A stretch of DNA of 64,000 bases from Streptomyces sp. Ag109_O5-1 (GCF_003814875.1 NZ_RKQF01000001.1:4526001-4590000), one strand, 5' to 3'. Positions 34,584 to 45,479 are shown, counted from the stretch's first letter. Notes: generated from the sequence alone by a model not told the origin. Made by a program: numbers and translations.

Positions 34584-34648
34584 CGTACCGTCAGCCCATC
34601 CGGACCACGGTCCGTTTTCGACCGGGACGCGACCTCTAGGAAGTTCTC

Positions 34649-35239
34649 ATGTCTCTCGTTCTCGACCCCGCCGCTCAGGACCTGCTGTTCCGTGAGGCCC
34701 GCACCGCCAACACCTTCACCGACGAGCCGGTGACCGACGAGCAGATCCAGGCGATCTACGACCTGGTCAAGTTCGGCCCCACCTCCATGAACCAGTCGCC
34801 GCTGCGCGTCGTCCTGGTCCGCTCCCCCGAGGCCCGTGAGCGCCTGGTGCAGCACATGGCCGAGGGCAACCAGAAGAAGACCGCCACCGCCCCGCTGGTC
34901 GCGATCCTCGCCGCGGACAACGAGTTCCACGAGGAGCTGCCGGAGCTCTTCCCGCACTTCCCGCAGGCCAAGGACGCCTTCTTCGGCGACCGCGCGGTGC
35001 GCGAGGGCAGCGCGGCCCTGAACGCCGCCCTCCAGGCCGCGTACTTCATCATCGGCGTCCGCGCCGCCGGCCTCGCCGCCGGCCCGATGACCGGCGTCGA
35101 CTTCGCGGGCATCCAGAAGGAGTTCCTGGACGACGACCACACCCCGTTCGTGGTCATCAACATCGGCAAGCCGGGCCCGGACGCCTGGTTCCCGCGCTCC
35201 CCGCGCCTGGCCTACGACGACGTCGTCACGACCGTCTGA
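34649..35239 (+). CDS. Malonic semialdehyde reductase RutE-like nitroreductase
   Basis: 196 residues of the small nitroreductase fold: TFTDEPVTDEQIQAIYDLVK, FGPTSMNQSPLRVVLVRS (FMN-phosphate contacts), and AALQAAYFIIGVRAAGLAAG, PMTGVDFAGIQKEFLD. The family reduces malonic semialdehyde or related short aldehydes and uses FMN and NAD(P)H. ATG 34649. It stands alone, with a promoter upstream and a strong terminator downstream. The true substrate in this organism is not certain. Confidence 0.88.
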   Translation: MSLVLDPAAQDLLFREARTANTFTDEPVTDEQIQAIYDLVKFGPTSMNQSPLRVVLVRSPEARERLVQHMAEGNQKKTATAPLVAILAADNEFHEELPELFPHFPQAKDAFFGDRAVREGSAALNAALQAAYFIIGVRAAGLAAGPMTGVDFAGIQKEFLDDDHTPFVVINIGKPGPDAWFPRSPRLAYDDVVTTV

Positions 35240-35262
35240 GCCACCCCGCAGACACGCGGGAC

Positions 35263-35304
35263 ACACGAGAGGCCCCCGGCAACGGCGCCGGGGGCCTCTT
35301 GTGT
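35263..35304. terminator. Long bidirectional terminator between convergent genes
   Basis: The core stem GAGGCCCCCGGC (35269-35280) with GCCGGGGGCCTC (35287-35298) is extended by six further pairs on the outside, loop AACGGC. It lies between the stops of the nitroreductase and the DUF4245 gene. Confidence 0.85.
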
Positions 35305-35325
35305 CGCACGCACGGGGCAGGTACG

Positions 35326-35850
35326 TCAGGACGTCCGCAGCGCCGCCGCCATCTTCGTCAGCTGGGCGAAGGAGGCGGTGCCCGCCACCACCGTGGTGGA
35401 GCCGGTGGTGCCGTCCAGCACCAGCGCGTCGTAGCGGCCGCCGGTGTAGTGGGTCCAGGTGCGGTCGCCGATCTTCTCGGTCGTCTTCGTCGCCGTCGCC
35501 CCCTGGCTGGCGTCGTCGATGAAGTCCGCCCGCTTCTGAGTGGACTGCTCGATCTGGACGTACTGCCCGTCGGGGGTCTGGTAGCCGAGGTGCCAGCGGT
35601 CGCCGTCCTCGCCCTGGAAGCGGACCGAGGTGGCCTTCCAGGCACCGGACAGGCCCTCCGGTGCGGCCACCGGATAGCTCGCGGCGCGCCGCGCCGTCAG
35701 CAGCTCGACCCGGTAGTCGACCCTCGGGAGGTCGGGAGAGTGGTCGTCGTGCGGGACGAGAAGGTAGATGAAGCCCGCCGCGAGACCGATCAGGGCCAGG
35801 GAGAGAATCATGTCCCGGACCGTCTTCTGCTTGCCGTTCGTGCCTGCCAC
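35326..35850 (-). CDS. DUF4245 lipoprotein-like / membrane-anchored protein
   Basis: 174 residues. A short cytoplasmic start (AGTNGKQKTVRDM), one membrane helix (ILSLALIGLAAGFIYLLV) and an extracytoplasmic domain with VEGLSGAW-type strands, YQTPDGQYVQIEQSTQK and TWTHYTGGRYDALVLDG, matching DUF4245, an actinobacterial family of unknown role. GTG 35848-35850. Divergent from glpX. Confidence 0.85.
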   Translation of the reverse strand: MAGTNGKQKTVRDMILSLALIGLAAGFIYLLVPHDDHSPDLPRVDYRVELLTARRAASYPVAAPEGLSGAWKATSVRFQGEDGDRWHLGYQTPDGQYVQIEQSTQKRADFIDDASQGATATKTTEKIGDRTWTHYTGGRYDALVLDGTTGSTTVVAGTASFAQLTKMAAALRTS

Positions 35851-35976
35851 GCCCCCTATCGTCGCAGGTGCCCCTTGCGCTCATCCGTGGGGTCCCCTGC
35901 TCATTTTGTCAGCCTGACGATAGAGTCGACGGGAAACCCTCATCCGGCCGTCGTCGTATCAGAAAGGTGCGCTCCG

Positions 35977-37014
35977 ATGACCGAGAATCATCATCACCTG
36001 CCGTCCGAACTCGATGTTCCCTCCGAGGCCCCCGACCGCAACCTCGCCCTGGAGCTCGTCCGCGTGACCGAGGCCGCCGCGATGGCGGCGGGTCGCTGGG
36101 TGGGCCGCGGCGACAAGAACGGCGCCGACGGTGCCGCCGTGCGCGCCATGCGGACCCTCGTCTCCACCGTGTCGATGAACGGCGTGGTCGTCATCGGCGA
36201 GGGCGAGAAGGACGAAGCCCCGATGCTCTTCAACGGGGAACGTGTCGGTGACGGCACCGGACCCGAGGTCGACATCGCCGTCGACCCGATCGACGGTACG
36301 ACGCTGACCGCGAAGGGCATGCCCAACGCGATCGCCGTGCTGGCCGCGGCCGAGCGCGGGGCCATGTTCGACCCGTCCGCCGTGTTCTACATGGACAAAC
36401 TGGTCACGGGCCCGGAGGCGGCGGACTTCGTCGACATCAACGCGCCCATCTCCGTCAACATCCGCCGGGTCGCCAAGGCGAAGCGGTCCTCGCCGGAGGG
36501 CGTGACCGTGGTCATCCTCGACCGGCCTCGGCACGAAGGGATCATCAAGGAGATCCGGGAGGCCGGCGCGCGTATCAAGCTGATCTCCGACGGTGACGTC
36601 GCCGGGTCGATCTACGCGCTGCGCGAAGGCACGGGCGTCGACATGCTGCTCGGCATCGGCGGCACGCCCGAGGGCATCATCTCGGCGTGCGCGGTGAAGT
36701 GCCTGGGCGGGACGATCCAGGGCAAGCTGTGGCCCAAGGACGACGCGGAGCGGCAGCGGGCGATCGACGCCGGGCACGATCTGGACCGGGTCCTGACCAC
36801 CGAGGATCTGGTGACCGGCGAGAACGTCTTCTTCGTCGCGACCGGCATCACCGACGGCGAGCTGCTGCGCGGGGTCCGGTACCGGTCGGAGACCGCGCTG
36901 ACCGAGTCGATCGTGATGCGGTCGAAGTCGGGGACGGTGCGGCGGATCGACTCCGAGCACCGGCTGCGCAAGCTGCGGGCGTACAGCACGATCGATTTCG
37001 ACAAGGCGAAGTAG
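35977..37014 (+). CDS. glpX: Class II fructose-1,6-bisphosphatase
   Basis: 345 residues. Gluconeogenic enzyme that dephosphorylates fructose-1,6-bisphosphate. Motifs: GRGDKNGADGAAVRAMR, IGEGEKDEAPMLFNGE (metal ligands), DIAVDPIDGTTLTAKG, and GDVAGSIYALREGTGVDM. ATG 35977 with AGAAAGG upstream gives the family's usual start. Followed by a terminator at 37150-37182. This is the major bisphosphatase type in actinobacteria. Confidence 0.97.
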   Translation: MTENHHHLPSELDVPSEAPDRNLALELVRVTEAAAMAAGRWVGRGDKNGADGAAVRAMRTLVSTVSMNGVVVIGEGEKDEAPMLFNGERVGDGTGPEVDIAVDPIDGTTLTAKGMPNAIAVLAAAERGAMFDPSAVFYMDKLVTGPEAADFVDINAPISVNIRRVAKAKRSSPEGVTVVILDRPRHEGIIKEIREAGARIKLISDGDVAGSIYALREGTGVDMLLGIGGTPEGIISACAVKCLGGTIQGKLWPKDDAERQRAIDAGHDLDRVLTTEDLVTGENVFFVATGITDGELLRGVRYRSETALTESIVMRSKSGTVRRIDSEHRLRKLRAYSTIDFDKAK

Positions 37015-37062
37015 CGCCCAAGGGGAGGGGGCTGAGGGCGCGTCGGCGACTGCGGGTGCGTA

Positions 37063-37131
37063 GTGGCTGGTCGCGCAGTTCCACCCCCAGCCTTCGGCCG
37101 GGGGTGCCCCCAGCGCCCCTTTGGGGCGCGC
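37063..37131. repeat. Dispersed repeat GTGGCTGGTCGCGCAGTTCC, interrupted by a mini-element
   Basis: GTGGCTGGTCGCGCAGTTCC (37063-37082) and CGCCCCTTTGGGGCGCG (from 37114) are the two parts of a repeat that is continuous at other sites in this window (for example 45389-45418, 62732-62760). Between them, 37083-37113 is a palindromic insertion with CCCCC and GGGGG arms related to those in the SPFH gene. Confidence 0.8.
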
Positions 37132-37149
37132 TGTCCCCGAGGCAAGTCC

Positions 37150-37182
37150 AAGGCGCCCTCTGTGCGGAGAGGGCGCCTTTTT
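37150..37182 (+). terminator. Intrinsic terminator of glpX
   Basis: AAGGCGCCCTC (37150-37160) and GAGGGCGCCTT (37169-37179), 11 perfect pairs, loop of 8, T5 tract. Just before the stop of the convergent wbl gene. Confidence 0.9.
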
Positions 37183-37183
37183 G

Positions 37184-37567
37184 TCAGCCTGCCTGGGCTA
37201 TGTGGTTCGCCGCTGTCGCTCGGGCCGCCTTCTTCAGTTCCATGTCGCGGCGCCTGCGCCTCGCCAGGACCACCCGGCGCTCCGCCGCCGTGAGGCCGCC
37301 CCAGACTCCGTAGGGCTCCGGCTGGAGCAGCGCGTGTTCGCGGCACTCGACCATCACCGGACAGCGGGCGCAGACCCGCTTCGCCGCCTCCTCCCGGGAC
37401 AGCCGGGCGGCGGTGGGCTCCTTGGAGGGTGCGAAGAACAGGCCTGCCTCGTCGCGCCGGCACACCGCCTCGGTGTGCCAGGGGGCGTCTTGGTCCCTGT
37501 CCCGCACTGGCACCCGCTGGGCCGGAACGGCAGCTACCTGCGCGGACGAATGCGGCGGTTGCAGCAC
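37184..37567 (-). CDS. WhiB-family iron-sulfur regulator
   Basis: 127 residues. The four cluster cysteines are C36, C66, C69 and C75 (C-x29-C-x2-C-x5-C), followed by the beta-turn GVWGG at 87-91 and a basic tail RRVVLARRRRRDMELKK that contacts DNA. Wbl proteins act with the principal sigma factor; Streptomyces have many. The position beside glpX and the fumarases suggests wblI, but the paralogue is inferred from gene order only. GTG with GGAG six bases upstream. An 8-bp hairpin at 37622-37647 in the leader may be regulatory. Confidence 0.93.
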   Translation of the reverse strand: MLQPPHSSAQVAAVPAQRVPVRDRDQDAPWHTEAVCRRDEAGLFFAPSKEPTAARLSREEAAKRVCARCPVMVECREHALLQPEPYGVWGGLTAAERRVVLARRRRRDMELKKAARATAANHIAQAG

Positions 37568-37719
37568 GGTCTACTCCTGACGACGGCTTCGCGAGCGAGA
37601 GACGATGCAGCAAGCCCTACCCGCTGTGCGCAGGCCTATGCACAGCGTCCCCAACGGCCGTAGCGCGGCGGCCGGTTCACGACCCCGGACGCCGCCGACC
37701 AGGGAGCGATTCGCGACCG

Positions 37720-38421
37720 TCAACGGTCCAGGTGTTTGCGCAACTTCCTGTCGACCTTGTCGTGGACCCGGTCCAGGATGTCCTCGACGAACTTCCCGCG
37801 CTTCGGCCGCGCCTCCACATTGCCGAGGACGGCCCACCCGTCGACGTAGACGACCGGCGCGTCGGAGTCGACCGAATCCAGCGTGTCCGCCTCGAAGTTG
37901 CCCAGCACCCCGCCGCCGGTGCCGCGCAGCGACACGTTCTCCGGGACCCGGATCTGGACGTCGCCGAAGACCGAGAACGCCTTGATGACAACCTGCTGGT
38001 ACTCGAAGATCGCCTCGGTGAGGTCGATCTCGACGGAGCCGAAGACCGCGTACGCGTGCAGCCGGCGGCCCGCGCGCCAGCGGCCGCGACGGCGGGCGCT
38101 GCTGAAGACGGCCACGACGTTGGTGTCCGCCTCGACAGGGATGGCACCGGGCGTCGGCCGGGGCGGCACCGGTGTGTAGGCCGGGGCGGCCTGGCCGGCG
38201 TGGGCCGCGGGCAGGTCTCGTATGAAGACCTCCAGCTCGCCCACCGTCTTGGCGTTCAGCACCCCCTCCACGCGCTCGGCGTGCTCGTCGGCGGTCAGGC
38301 GCCCCTCGGCGAGGGCCTCCCGCAGGATGTCGGCGATGCGGTCACGGTCGGCGTCCGAGGCGCGCAGCTCGGCGACCGGCGCCCCGGCGCGCTCCTCGGG
38401 GGTGTGCTTCTGAAGGTCCAC
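37720..38421 (-). CDS. DUF1707 / LiaF-like C-terminal domain protein
   Basis: 233 residues. LRASDADRDRIADILREALA and RLTADEHAERVEGVLNAKTV form the DUF1707 (SHOCT-like) domain; the C-terminal half, VVAVFSSARRRGRW then LHAYAVFGSVEIDLTEAIF, is the cell-wall-active antibiotic response (DUF2154/LiaF-type) beta domain. No membrane helix. GTG at 38419-38421. Convergent with neither neighbour; it lies upstream of the wbl gene on the same strand. Role unknown, perhaps envelope stress. Confidence 0.9.
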   Translation of the reverse strand: MDLQKHTPEERAGAPVAELRASDADRDRIADILREALAEGRLTADEHAERVEGVLNAKTVGELEVFIRDLPAAHAGQAAPAYTPVPPRPTPGAIPVEADTNVVAVFSSARRRGRWRAGRRLHAYAVFGSVEIDLTEAIFEYQQVVIKAFSVFGDVQIRVPENVSLRGTGGGVLGNFEADTLDSVDSDAPVVYVDGWAVLGNVEARPKRGKFVEDILDRVHDKVDRKLRKHLDR

Positions 38422-38590
38422 CGCAGCAGGGTACCGAAACGCGATAGATCGCGACTAGGGGTTGGCGTCGGTCCGGGCGTGTCGAACTGAGCCTTACCTC
38501 ACAGGTTCCGTGTCGGTCGCAGGTTCTAGGCTGGACAGCGCCCGCCAGCGTCGGCGGGCAGCCGTCCGTCAGAGTGAGGAATGGGCTGAG

Positions 38591-40261
<1,671 letters not shown>

Positions 40262-40746
40262 CACCTCGGGTGCGGCGGGGACGGAATTCGCCCCCGCCGC
40301 CCCTACCCGTCCCGTCACCAGGGGGCCGCGGCCCCCTTCGGCCCCCGCCTGCGTCCCGTCGGCTCACTGTCCTGGGGGCTGCCGCCCCCCCCAGACCCCC
40401 GCCTCGGCCTGAACGGCTTCGTCCCCAATCGCCGGACGGACTGGAGGGGGTGCGGTGCGGCCTTCGTCCTTGAAAGCCGCACCGGCTGGAGGGGGTGCGG
40501 ACCGGCCTCCACCCTCAGAAACCACACGGGCTGAGATATGGCGCGGACCGGCCTTCATGCCCAAAAGCCGCACGAGCTGAGATGCGGCACGGACCGGTCC
40601 TCGTCCCCAAGGACCGCACGAGCTGAGATGCGGCGCGGATCGGGCTGTGGCCTCAACAGTCGTCGGCTGGGGTGAGTGCGCTGGGTCACACACCCTGGCG
40701 GAGTACTCGGCGGAACATCCCCACCCCCGCGATCGCTGTACCGGGC
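40262..40746. other. Repeat-rich gap between the two fumarase genes
   Basis: 485 bases with no gene. It includes a 16-bp palindrome GGGGGCCGCGGCCCCC at 40321-40336 that may act as terminator of the class I fumarase gene, and the tandem array at 40413-40645. Confidence 0.8.
40413..40645. repeat. About five imperfect tandem repeats of 45-46 bp
   Basis: Units begin near 40413, 40461, 40506, 40552 and 40598. Each has an 8-12 nt CCTTCGTCC-like start, a GCCGCACGAGCTGAGATGCG-like middle and a GCGGACCGG end. The last three units are closest to one another, so the array grew toward fumC. Confidence 0.85.
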
Positions 40747-42132
40747 ATGAGCGACTACCGCATCGAACACGACTCCATGGGCGAGGTCCGGGTCCCCGGG
40801 CAAGCGAAGTGGCGGGCCCAGACTCAGCGGGCCGTCGAGAACTTTCCCGTCTCCGGGCAGCGGATCGAGCGGGCGCACATCGAGGCGCTGGCCCGGATCA
40901 AGGGGGCGGCGGCCAAGGTGAACGCCGAGTTGGGAGTACTCGACAAGGACATTGCCGCGGCGATCCAGGACGCGGCCGGGGAGGTCGCCGACGGGAAGTG
41001 GGACGAGCACTTTCCCGTCGACGTGTTCCAGACGGGGTCCGGGACCTCGTCCAACATGAACACCAACGAGGTGATCGCGACCCTCGCCAGTGAGCGGCTC
41101 GGGCGGGACGTCCATCCGAACGACCACGTCAACGCCTCGCAGTCCTCCAACGACGTGTTCCCGTCGTCGATCCACATCGCCGCCACCGCCGCCGTCACCC
41201 GGGATCTCATCCCGGCCCTGGAGCACCTCGCCGGCGCGCTGACCCGGAAGTCGGAGGAGTTTTCCGACGTCGTGAAGTCGGGGCGGACGCATCTCATGGA
41301 CGCCACGCCCGTGACGCTCGGACAGGAGTTCGGCGGGTACGCCGCACAGGTACGGTATGGAATCGAACGGCTGCAGGCCTCCCTGCCCCGGCTCGCCGAG
41401 CTGCCGCTCGGCGGTACCGCCGTCGGTACCGGGATCAACACCCCGCCCGGGTTCTCCGCCGCCGTGATCGAGGAGGTCGCCCGGGCCACCGGACTGCCGT
41501 TCACCGAGGCGCGCGACCACTTCGAGGCACAGGGCGCCCGGGACGGGATCGTGGAGACCAGTGGGCAACTGCGCACCATCGCCGTCGGGTTGACGAAGAT
41601 CGCGAACGATCTGCGATGGATGGCCTCGGGGCCCCGCACCGGGCTCGCCGAGATCGCGCTGCCCGACCTCCAGCCCGGGTCCTCGATCATGCCGGGCAAG
41701 GTCAACCCGGTGATCCCCGAAGCCGTGTTGATGGTGTCCGCCCAGGTCATCGGCAACGACCAGACCATCGCCGTGGCCGGTGCGGCCGGCAACTTCGAGC
41801 TCAACGTGATGCTTCCGGTCATCGCGAAGAACGTCCTGGAGTCCGTCCGGCTGCTCGCCAACGTCTCACGGCTGCTCGCCGACCGGACCGTGGACGGGAT
41901 CACCGCGAACCGGGAGCGGGCCCGGGAGTACGCCGAGTCGTCGCCGTCCGTGGTCACGCCGCTGAACAAGTACATCGGGTACGAGGAGGCCGCCAAGGTG
42001 GCCAAGAAGGCGCTCGCGGAACGTAAGACGATCCGCCAGGTCGTCATCGAGGGCGGGTACGTCGAGAAGGGCGAGCTGACCGTCGAACAGCTGGACGAGG
42101 CGCTGGATGTCCTGCGGATGACGCGGCCGTAA
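40747..42132 (+). CDS. fumC: Fumarate hydratase, class II
   Basis: 461 residues. DVFQTGSGTSSNMNTNEVIA, NASQSSNDVFPSSIH, GRTHLMDATPVTLGQEFGGY and the signature PGSSIMPGKVNP are all present. Iron-free and oxygen-stable TCA cycle enzyme of the aspartase/fumarase superfamily. ATG 40747 gives the family's usual N-terminus (MSDYRIEHDSMGEVRVP). Confidence 0.97.
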   Translation: MSDYRIEHDSMGEVRVPGQAKWRAQTQRAVENFPVSGQRIERAHIEALARIKGAAAKVNAELGVLDKDIAAAIQDAAGEVADGKWDEHFPVDVFQTGSGTSSNMNTNEVIATLASERLGRDVHPNDHVNASQSSNDVFPSSIHIAATAAVTRDLIPALEHLAGALTRKSEEFSDVVKSGRTHLMDATPVTLGQEFGGYAAQVRYGIERLQASLPRLAELPLGGTAVGTGINTPPGFSAAVIEEVARATGLPFTEARDHFEAQGARDGIVETSGQLRTIAVGLTKIANDLRWMASGPRTGLAEIALPDLQPGSSIMPGKVNPVIPEAVLMVSAQVIGNDQTIAVAGAAGNFELNVMLPVIAKNVLESVRLLANVSRLLADRTVDGITANRERAREYAESSPSVVTPLNKYIGYEEAAKVAKKALAERKTIRQVVIEGGYVEKGELTVEQLDEALDVLRMTRP

Positions 42133-42216
42133 CCGCGTGCGAACGTTTCACGCCGCCCGGCCGGAAGCGTGACGTCCGCCGCAGCGTCGTGTGCCTACGG
42201 CACCTAATATCTGTGC

Positions 42217-42942
42217 ATGGCAGACGGTGGAGCGGTGAGGCGCGTGATGCGCGGGGAGACGGGCGGCGCGACCGGTAACGGAACCAGGAACGGGAACGGC
42301 TTCTGGGTGCCGGGGAGCCAGATCCTGTGGCGGTACCGGGAGAACGCCGGACACGGCTTCCATATCGCGCGCCCCGTCACCGTCGTCCGGGACGACCAGG
42401 AGCTGCTCGCCGTCTGGCTGGCCCCCGGCACCGAGTGCGTCAGACCCGTGCTGGCCGACGGCTCGTCGGTCGGCGAGGAGCCGCTGGAGTCCCGCTACAC
42501 CAAGCCCCGGTCGGTCACGCACGGCCACTGGCGGGGCACGGGCGTGCTGAAGCTGGCCCGGCCCGGCCAGCCCTGGTCGGTGTGGCTGTTCTGGGAGCCG
42601 GGCTGGCGGTTCAAGAACTGGTACATCAATCTTGAGCAGCCGCTGGTCCGTTGGGGTGGCGGAGTGGACTCCGAGGACCACTTCCTGGACATCTCCGTGC
42701 ATCCGGACCGGAGTTGGCGCTGGCTCGACGAGGACGAGTTCGCGCAGGCCCAGCGGGACGGCCTGATGGCCGCTGAGACGGCCGAGCGGGTGCGGGCGGC
42801 GGGACTGGCCGCGGTGGACTCCGTACGGGCCTGGGAGGCGCCCTTCTCGGACGGCTGGCAGCACTGGCGCCCGGACCCGTCCTGGGCGGTACCGTCACTG
42901 CCCGAGGACTGGGACCGTACACCCGCGCACGTGTCCACATGA
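42217..42942 (+). CDS. DUF402 (FomD-like) protein
   Basis: 241 residues. After a Gly-rich start comes ILWRYRENAGHGFHIARPVT, then WSVWLFWEPGWRFKNWYINL, EQPLVRWGGGVDSEDHFLDI and SWRWLDEDEFAQAQRDG, the complete DUF402 domain. Characterised members are metal-dependent nucleotide phosphonate or diphosphate hydrolases. ATG 42217. Separate transcription unit upstream of the phosphatase gene. Confidence 0.9.
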   Translation: MADGGAVRRVMRGETGGATGNGTRNGNGFWVPGSQILWRYRENAGHGFHIARPVTVVRDDQELLAVWLAPGTECVRPVLADGSSVGEEPLESRYTKPRSVTHGHWRGTGVLKLARPGQPWSVWLFWEPGWRFKNWYINLEQPLVRWGGGVDSEDHFLDISVHPDRSWRWLDEDEFAQAQRDGLMAAETAERVRAAGLAAVDSVRAWEAPFSDGWQHWRPDPSWAVPSLPEDWDRTPAHVST

Positions 42943-43247
42943 GACCCTTGATGCGCCCCCGGTCCGCAACCGTAGGATCGTCCTCCGCAAGGGCGCGTTG
43001 AGCACAACTCCCGGATCATGTGCCGGGCTTGACCGAACGTCACCGAGGGGCGGCAGGACGTGAGCGAGGGGTACGAGGGCAACACCGGCGAGCGGTGCGC
43101 GGGCCGCAGATCGTTTGCCGGTGGCACAGAAACAGCCTCCAGCCACGCCGGAATTCCGTTCCTGGGGCACGTAATCCGGGTATCGGGACTTCGGCGGGAC
43201 CACCTGCGCGCCCGGCGCGCAGCCCCGGACGGACGGATTCGACACGC
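42943..43247. other. Leader region before the SpoIIE-type phosphatase gene
   Basis: 305 bases. A 63-codon frame with a GTG start (43060-43251), whose stop overlaps the phosphatase GTG, could be a leader peptide but has poor codon bias after the first dozen codons. Otherwise nothing recognised. Confidence 0.4.
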
Positions 43248-45344
43248 GTGACGGAGCACCCCACCTCCTACGAACGCCCACAGCCGGGCGTCGACCCCGC
43301 GGAGGCCCGCGGGGCGCTCCTGCGTTCCTCGCAGCCACCGGACCGGGCACAGCCGCCGGCGCAGCCCCGTCCGCTCGGCACCACCGCCTTACCGGCGCAG
43401 GCCCGCGCGGGCGAGACGCCCTCCGGTCCCGGTACCAGCACGTCCAAGGAGCACTCCGTCAACGGCCCCGAGCACGCCCAGCCCACCAGCGCTGAGCCCG
43501 ATCCACACCGGCCGCGCCCCACTCCGGAGGGCATCCCGCCCCAGCCGGGCGCCGAGCAGGAGCGGGTGGCGGGTCCGCAGGAGCGCCGTACCGGACGCGG
43601 GCTGCCGCCCGGCCGTCCGATGCCGATGCGGCGGGACGGCGACCGGCTGCGTTTCGTGGGCGCCGCGACCCGGCGGATCGCCCGGGGCATAGACCTCGAC
43701 GAGATCGTGATGGGGCTGTGCCGGGCGACCGTGCCGACCTTCTCGGACTCGATCCTGGTCTATCTGCGCGACCCGCTCCCGGTCGGCGACGAGCGGCCCA
43801 CCGGCCCGGTGGTGCTGCGGCTGCGCCGTACCGACCGGATCCCGGAGGAGCGGGACTCCGAGGGCGGCGGCTTCCTGCCGGTGCCCGTGCCGGAGCCGGA
43901 CCCGACCGACATCGGCCTGGCCGCGCTCACCGCCGATCTGTGCGAGGTACGGCCGGGCGGCGCCCTCAACGAGGTGCTGCGGGGCGTACGGCCGGTGTTC
44001 GCCGACGCCCCCGCCGCGCGCGCCGCCCTGCCCGAACTCCTCGGCGAGGGCAACGAGTCGCTCGTGCCCGGCGGACAGCACGCGATCCTCGCCCCGCTGC
44101 GCGGCCGGCGCCGGGTGATCGGCGCGGCCCTGTTCCTGCGCCGCCCGGAGCGGCTGGCGTTCGAGACGGACGACCTGCTGGTCGCCGCCCAGCTGGCCAC
44201 GCACAGCGCGCTGGGCATCGACAAGGCGGTGCTGTACGGCCGGGAGGCCTACATCGCCGACGAGTTGCAGCGCACCATGCTGCCCGAGAACCTGCCGAGC
44301 GCCACGGGCGTACGGCTCGCCTCGCGCTATCTGCCGGCCGCGGAGACCGCGCGGGTCGGCGGCGACTGGTACGACGCGATCCCGCTGCCGGGAAGCCGGG
44401 TGGCGCTGGTCGTGGGCGATGTCATGGGGCACTCGATGACATCGGCGGCGATCATGGGGCAGCTACGGACGACCGCGCAGACGCTGGCGGGGCTCGATCT
44501 GCCGCCGCAGGAAGTGCTGCACCATCTCGACGAGCAGGCCCAACGGCTCGGCAGCGACCGGATGGCGACCTGCCTGTACGCCGTCTACGACCCGGTGTCG
44601 CACCGCATCACCATCGCCAACGCCGGGCATCCGCCGCCGGTGCTGCTGCATCTCGGCGGACACGCCGAGGTGCTGCGGGTGCCGGCCGGGGCGCCGATCG
44701 GGGTGGGCGGGGTCGACTTCGAGGCGGTGGAGCTGGACGCGCCGGCCGGGGCGACGCTGCTGCTGTACACCGACGGTCTTGTGGAGTCCCGGCTGCGGGA
44801 CGTGTGGACCGGCATAGAGCAGCTGCGGGAGAAGCTCGCCGCGACCGCGCAGCTGACCGGTCCGGATCATCCGCCGCCGCTGGAAGCGCTGTGCGACGAG
44901 GTGCTCGACATGCTCGGGCCGGGTGACCGCGACGACGACATCGCGCTGCTCGCGGCCCGGTTCGACGGGATCGCGCCGAGCGATGTGGCGTACTGGTTCC
45001 TGGAGCCGGAGGACGCGGCGCCGGGTCGTGCCCGGCGGCTCGCACGGCGGGCGCTGGCCCGCTGGGGGCTGGAGGAACTGTCCGACTCCGTCGAGCTGTT
45101 GGTCAGCGAAGTGGTCACCAACGCGGTGCGGTACGCCTCGCGGCCGGTGACGCTGCGGTTGCTGCGCACCGATGTGCTGCGGTGCGAGGTCGGGGACGAC
45201 GTGCCCCAGCTGCCACGGCTGCGGCAGGCGCGGGCGACGGACGAGGGCGGCCGGGGGCTGTACCTCGTCAACAGACTGGCCAGACGGTGGGGAGCGACCC
45301 GGCTCAGCACCGGCAAGGTCGTGTGGTTCGAGCTGAACCGGTAG
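43248..45344 (+). CDS. GAF / PP2C (SpoIIE) phosphatase with C-terminal HATPase
   Basis: 698 residues. A disordered Pro-rich N-terminus (about 130 residues), a GAF domain (TDDLLVAAQLATHSALGIDK region), the SpoIIE phosphatase with AETARVGGDWYDAIPLPGSR, LVVGDVMGHSMTSAAIMGQL and GDRDDDIALLAARF metal ligands, then an RsbW-like kinase domain with LVSEVVTNAVRYAS and GGRGLYLVNRLARRWG. It probably controls a sigma factor through anti-sigma/anti-anti-sigma partners. GTG 43248 chosen where coding bias begins; an in-frame start further upstream cannot be excluded. Confidence 0.92.
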   Translation: MTEHPTSYERPQPGVDPAEARGALLRSSQPPDRAQPPAQPRPLGTTALPAQARAGETPSGPGTSTSKEHSVNGPEHAQPTSAEPDPHRPRPTPEGIPPQPGAEQERVAGPQERRTGRGLPPGRPMPMRRDGDRLRFVGAATRRIARGIDLDEIVMGLCRATVPTFSDSILVYLRDPLPVGDERPTGPVVLRLRRTDRIPEERDSEGGGFLPVPVPEPDPTDIGLAALTADLCEVRPGGALNEVLRGVRPVFADAPAARAALPELLGEGNESLVPGGQHAILAPLRGRRRVIGAALFLRRPERLAFETDDLLVAAQLATHSALGIDKAVLYGREAYIADELQRTMLPENLPSATGVRLASRYLPAAETARVGGDWYDAIPLPGSRVALVVGDVMGHSMTSAAIMGQLRTTAQTLAGLDLPPQEVLHHLDEQAQRLGSDRMATCLYAVYDPVSHRITIANAGHPPPVLLHLGGHAEVLRVPAGAPIGVGGVDFEAVELDAPAGATLLLYTDGLVESRLRDVWTGIEQLREKLAATAQLTGPDHPPPLEALCDEVLDMLGPGDRDDDIALLAARFDGIAPSDVAYWFLEPEDAAPGRARRLARRALARWGLEELSDSVELLVSEVVTNAVRYASRPVTLRLLRTDVLRCEVGDDVPQLPRLRQARATDEGGRGLYLVNRLARRWGATRLSTGKVVWFELNR

Positions 45345-45366
45345 CGCCGCAGGGCCGCCTGGGGCC

Positions 45367-45418
45367 GTCGGGAAACCGCGGACCGGCCGTGGCTGGTCGC
45401 GCGGTTCCCCGCGCCCCT
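45367..45418. repeat. Dispersed repeat copy 1
   Basis: Contains CCGCGGACCGGCCGTGGCTG, then GTCGCGCGGTTCCCCGCG and CCCCT. The same block recurs 113 bp downstream. Confidence 0.85.
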
Positions 45419-45479
45419 GGGGAGTTGTGCCCGCGGCGTTGCCGGGTGCTGAACAGATATCGCCGTGGGACTTGAGGTT

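Noticed and set aside
43060..43251. 63-codon frame overlapping the start of the phosphatase gene
   Set aside because: The overlap with the GTG is suggestive, but only the first dozen codons look coding and no homologue type is recognised; kept as a note in the leader entry.
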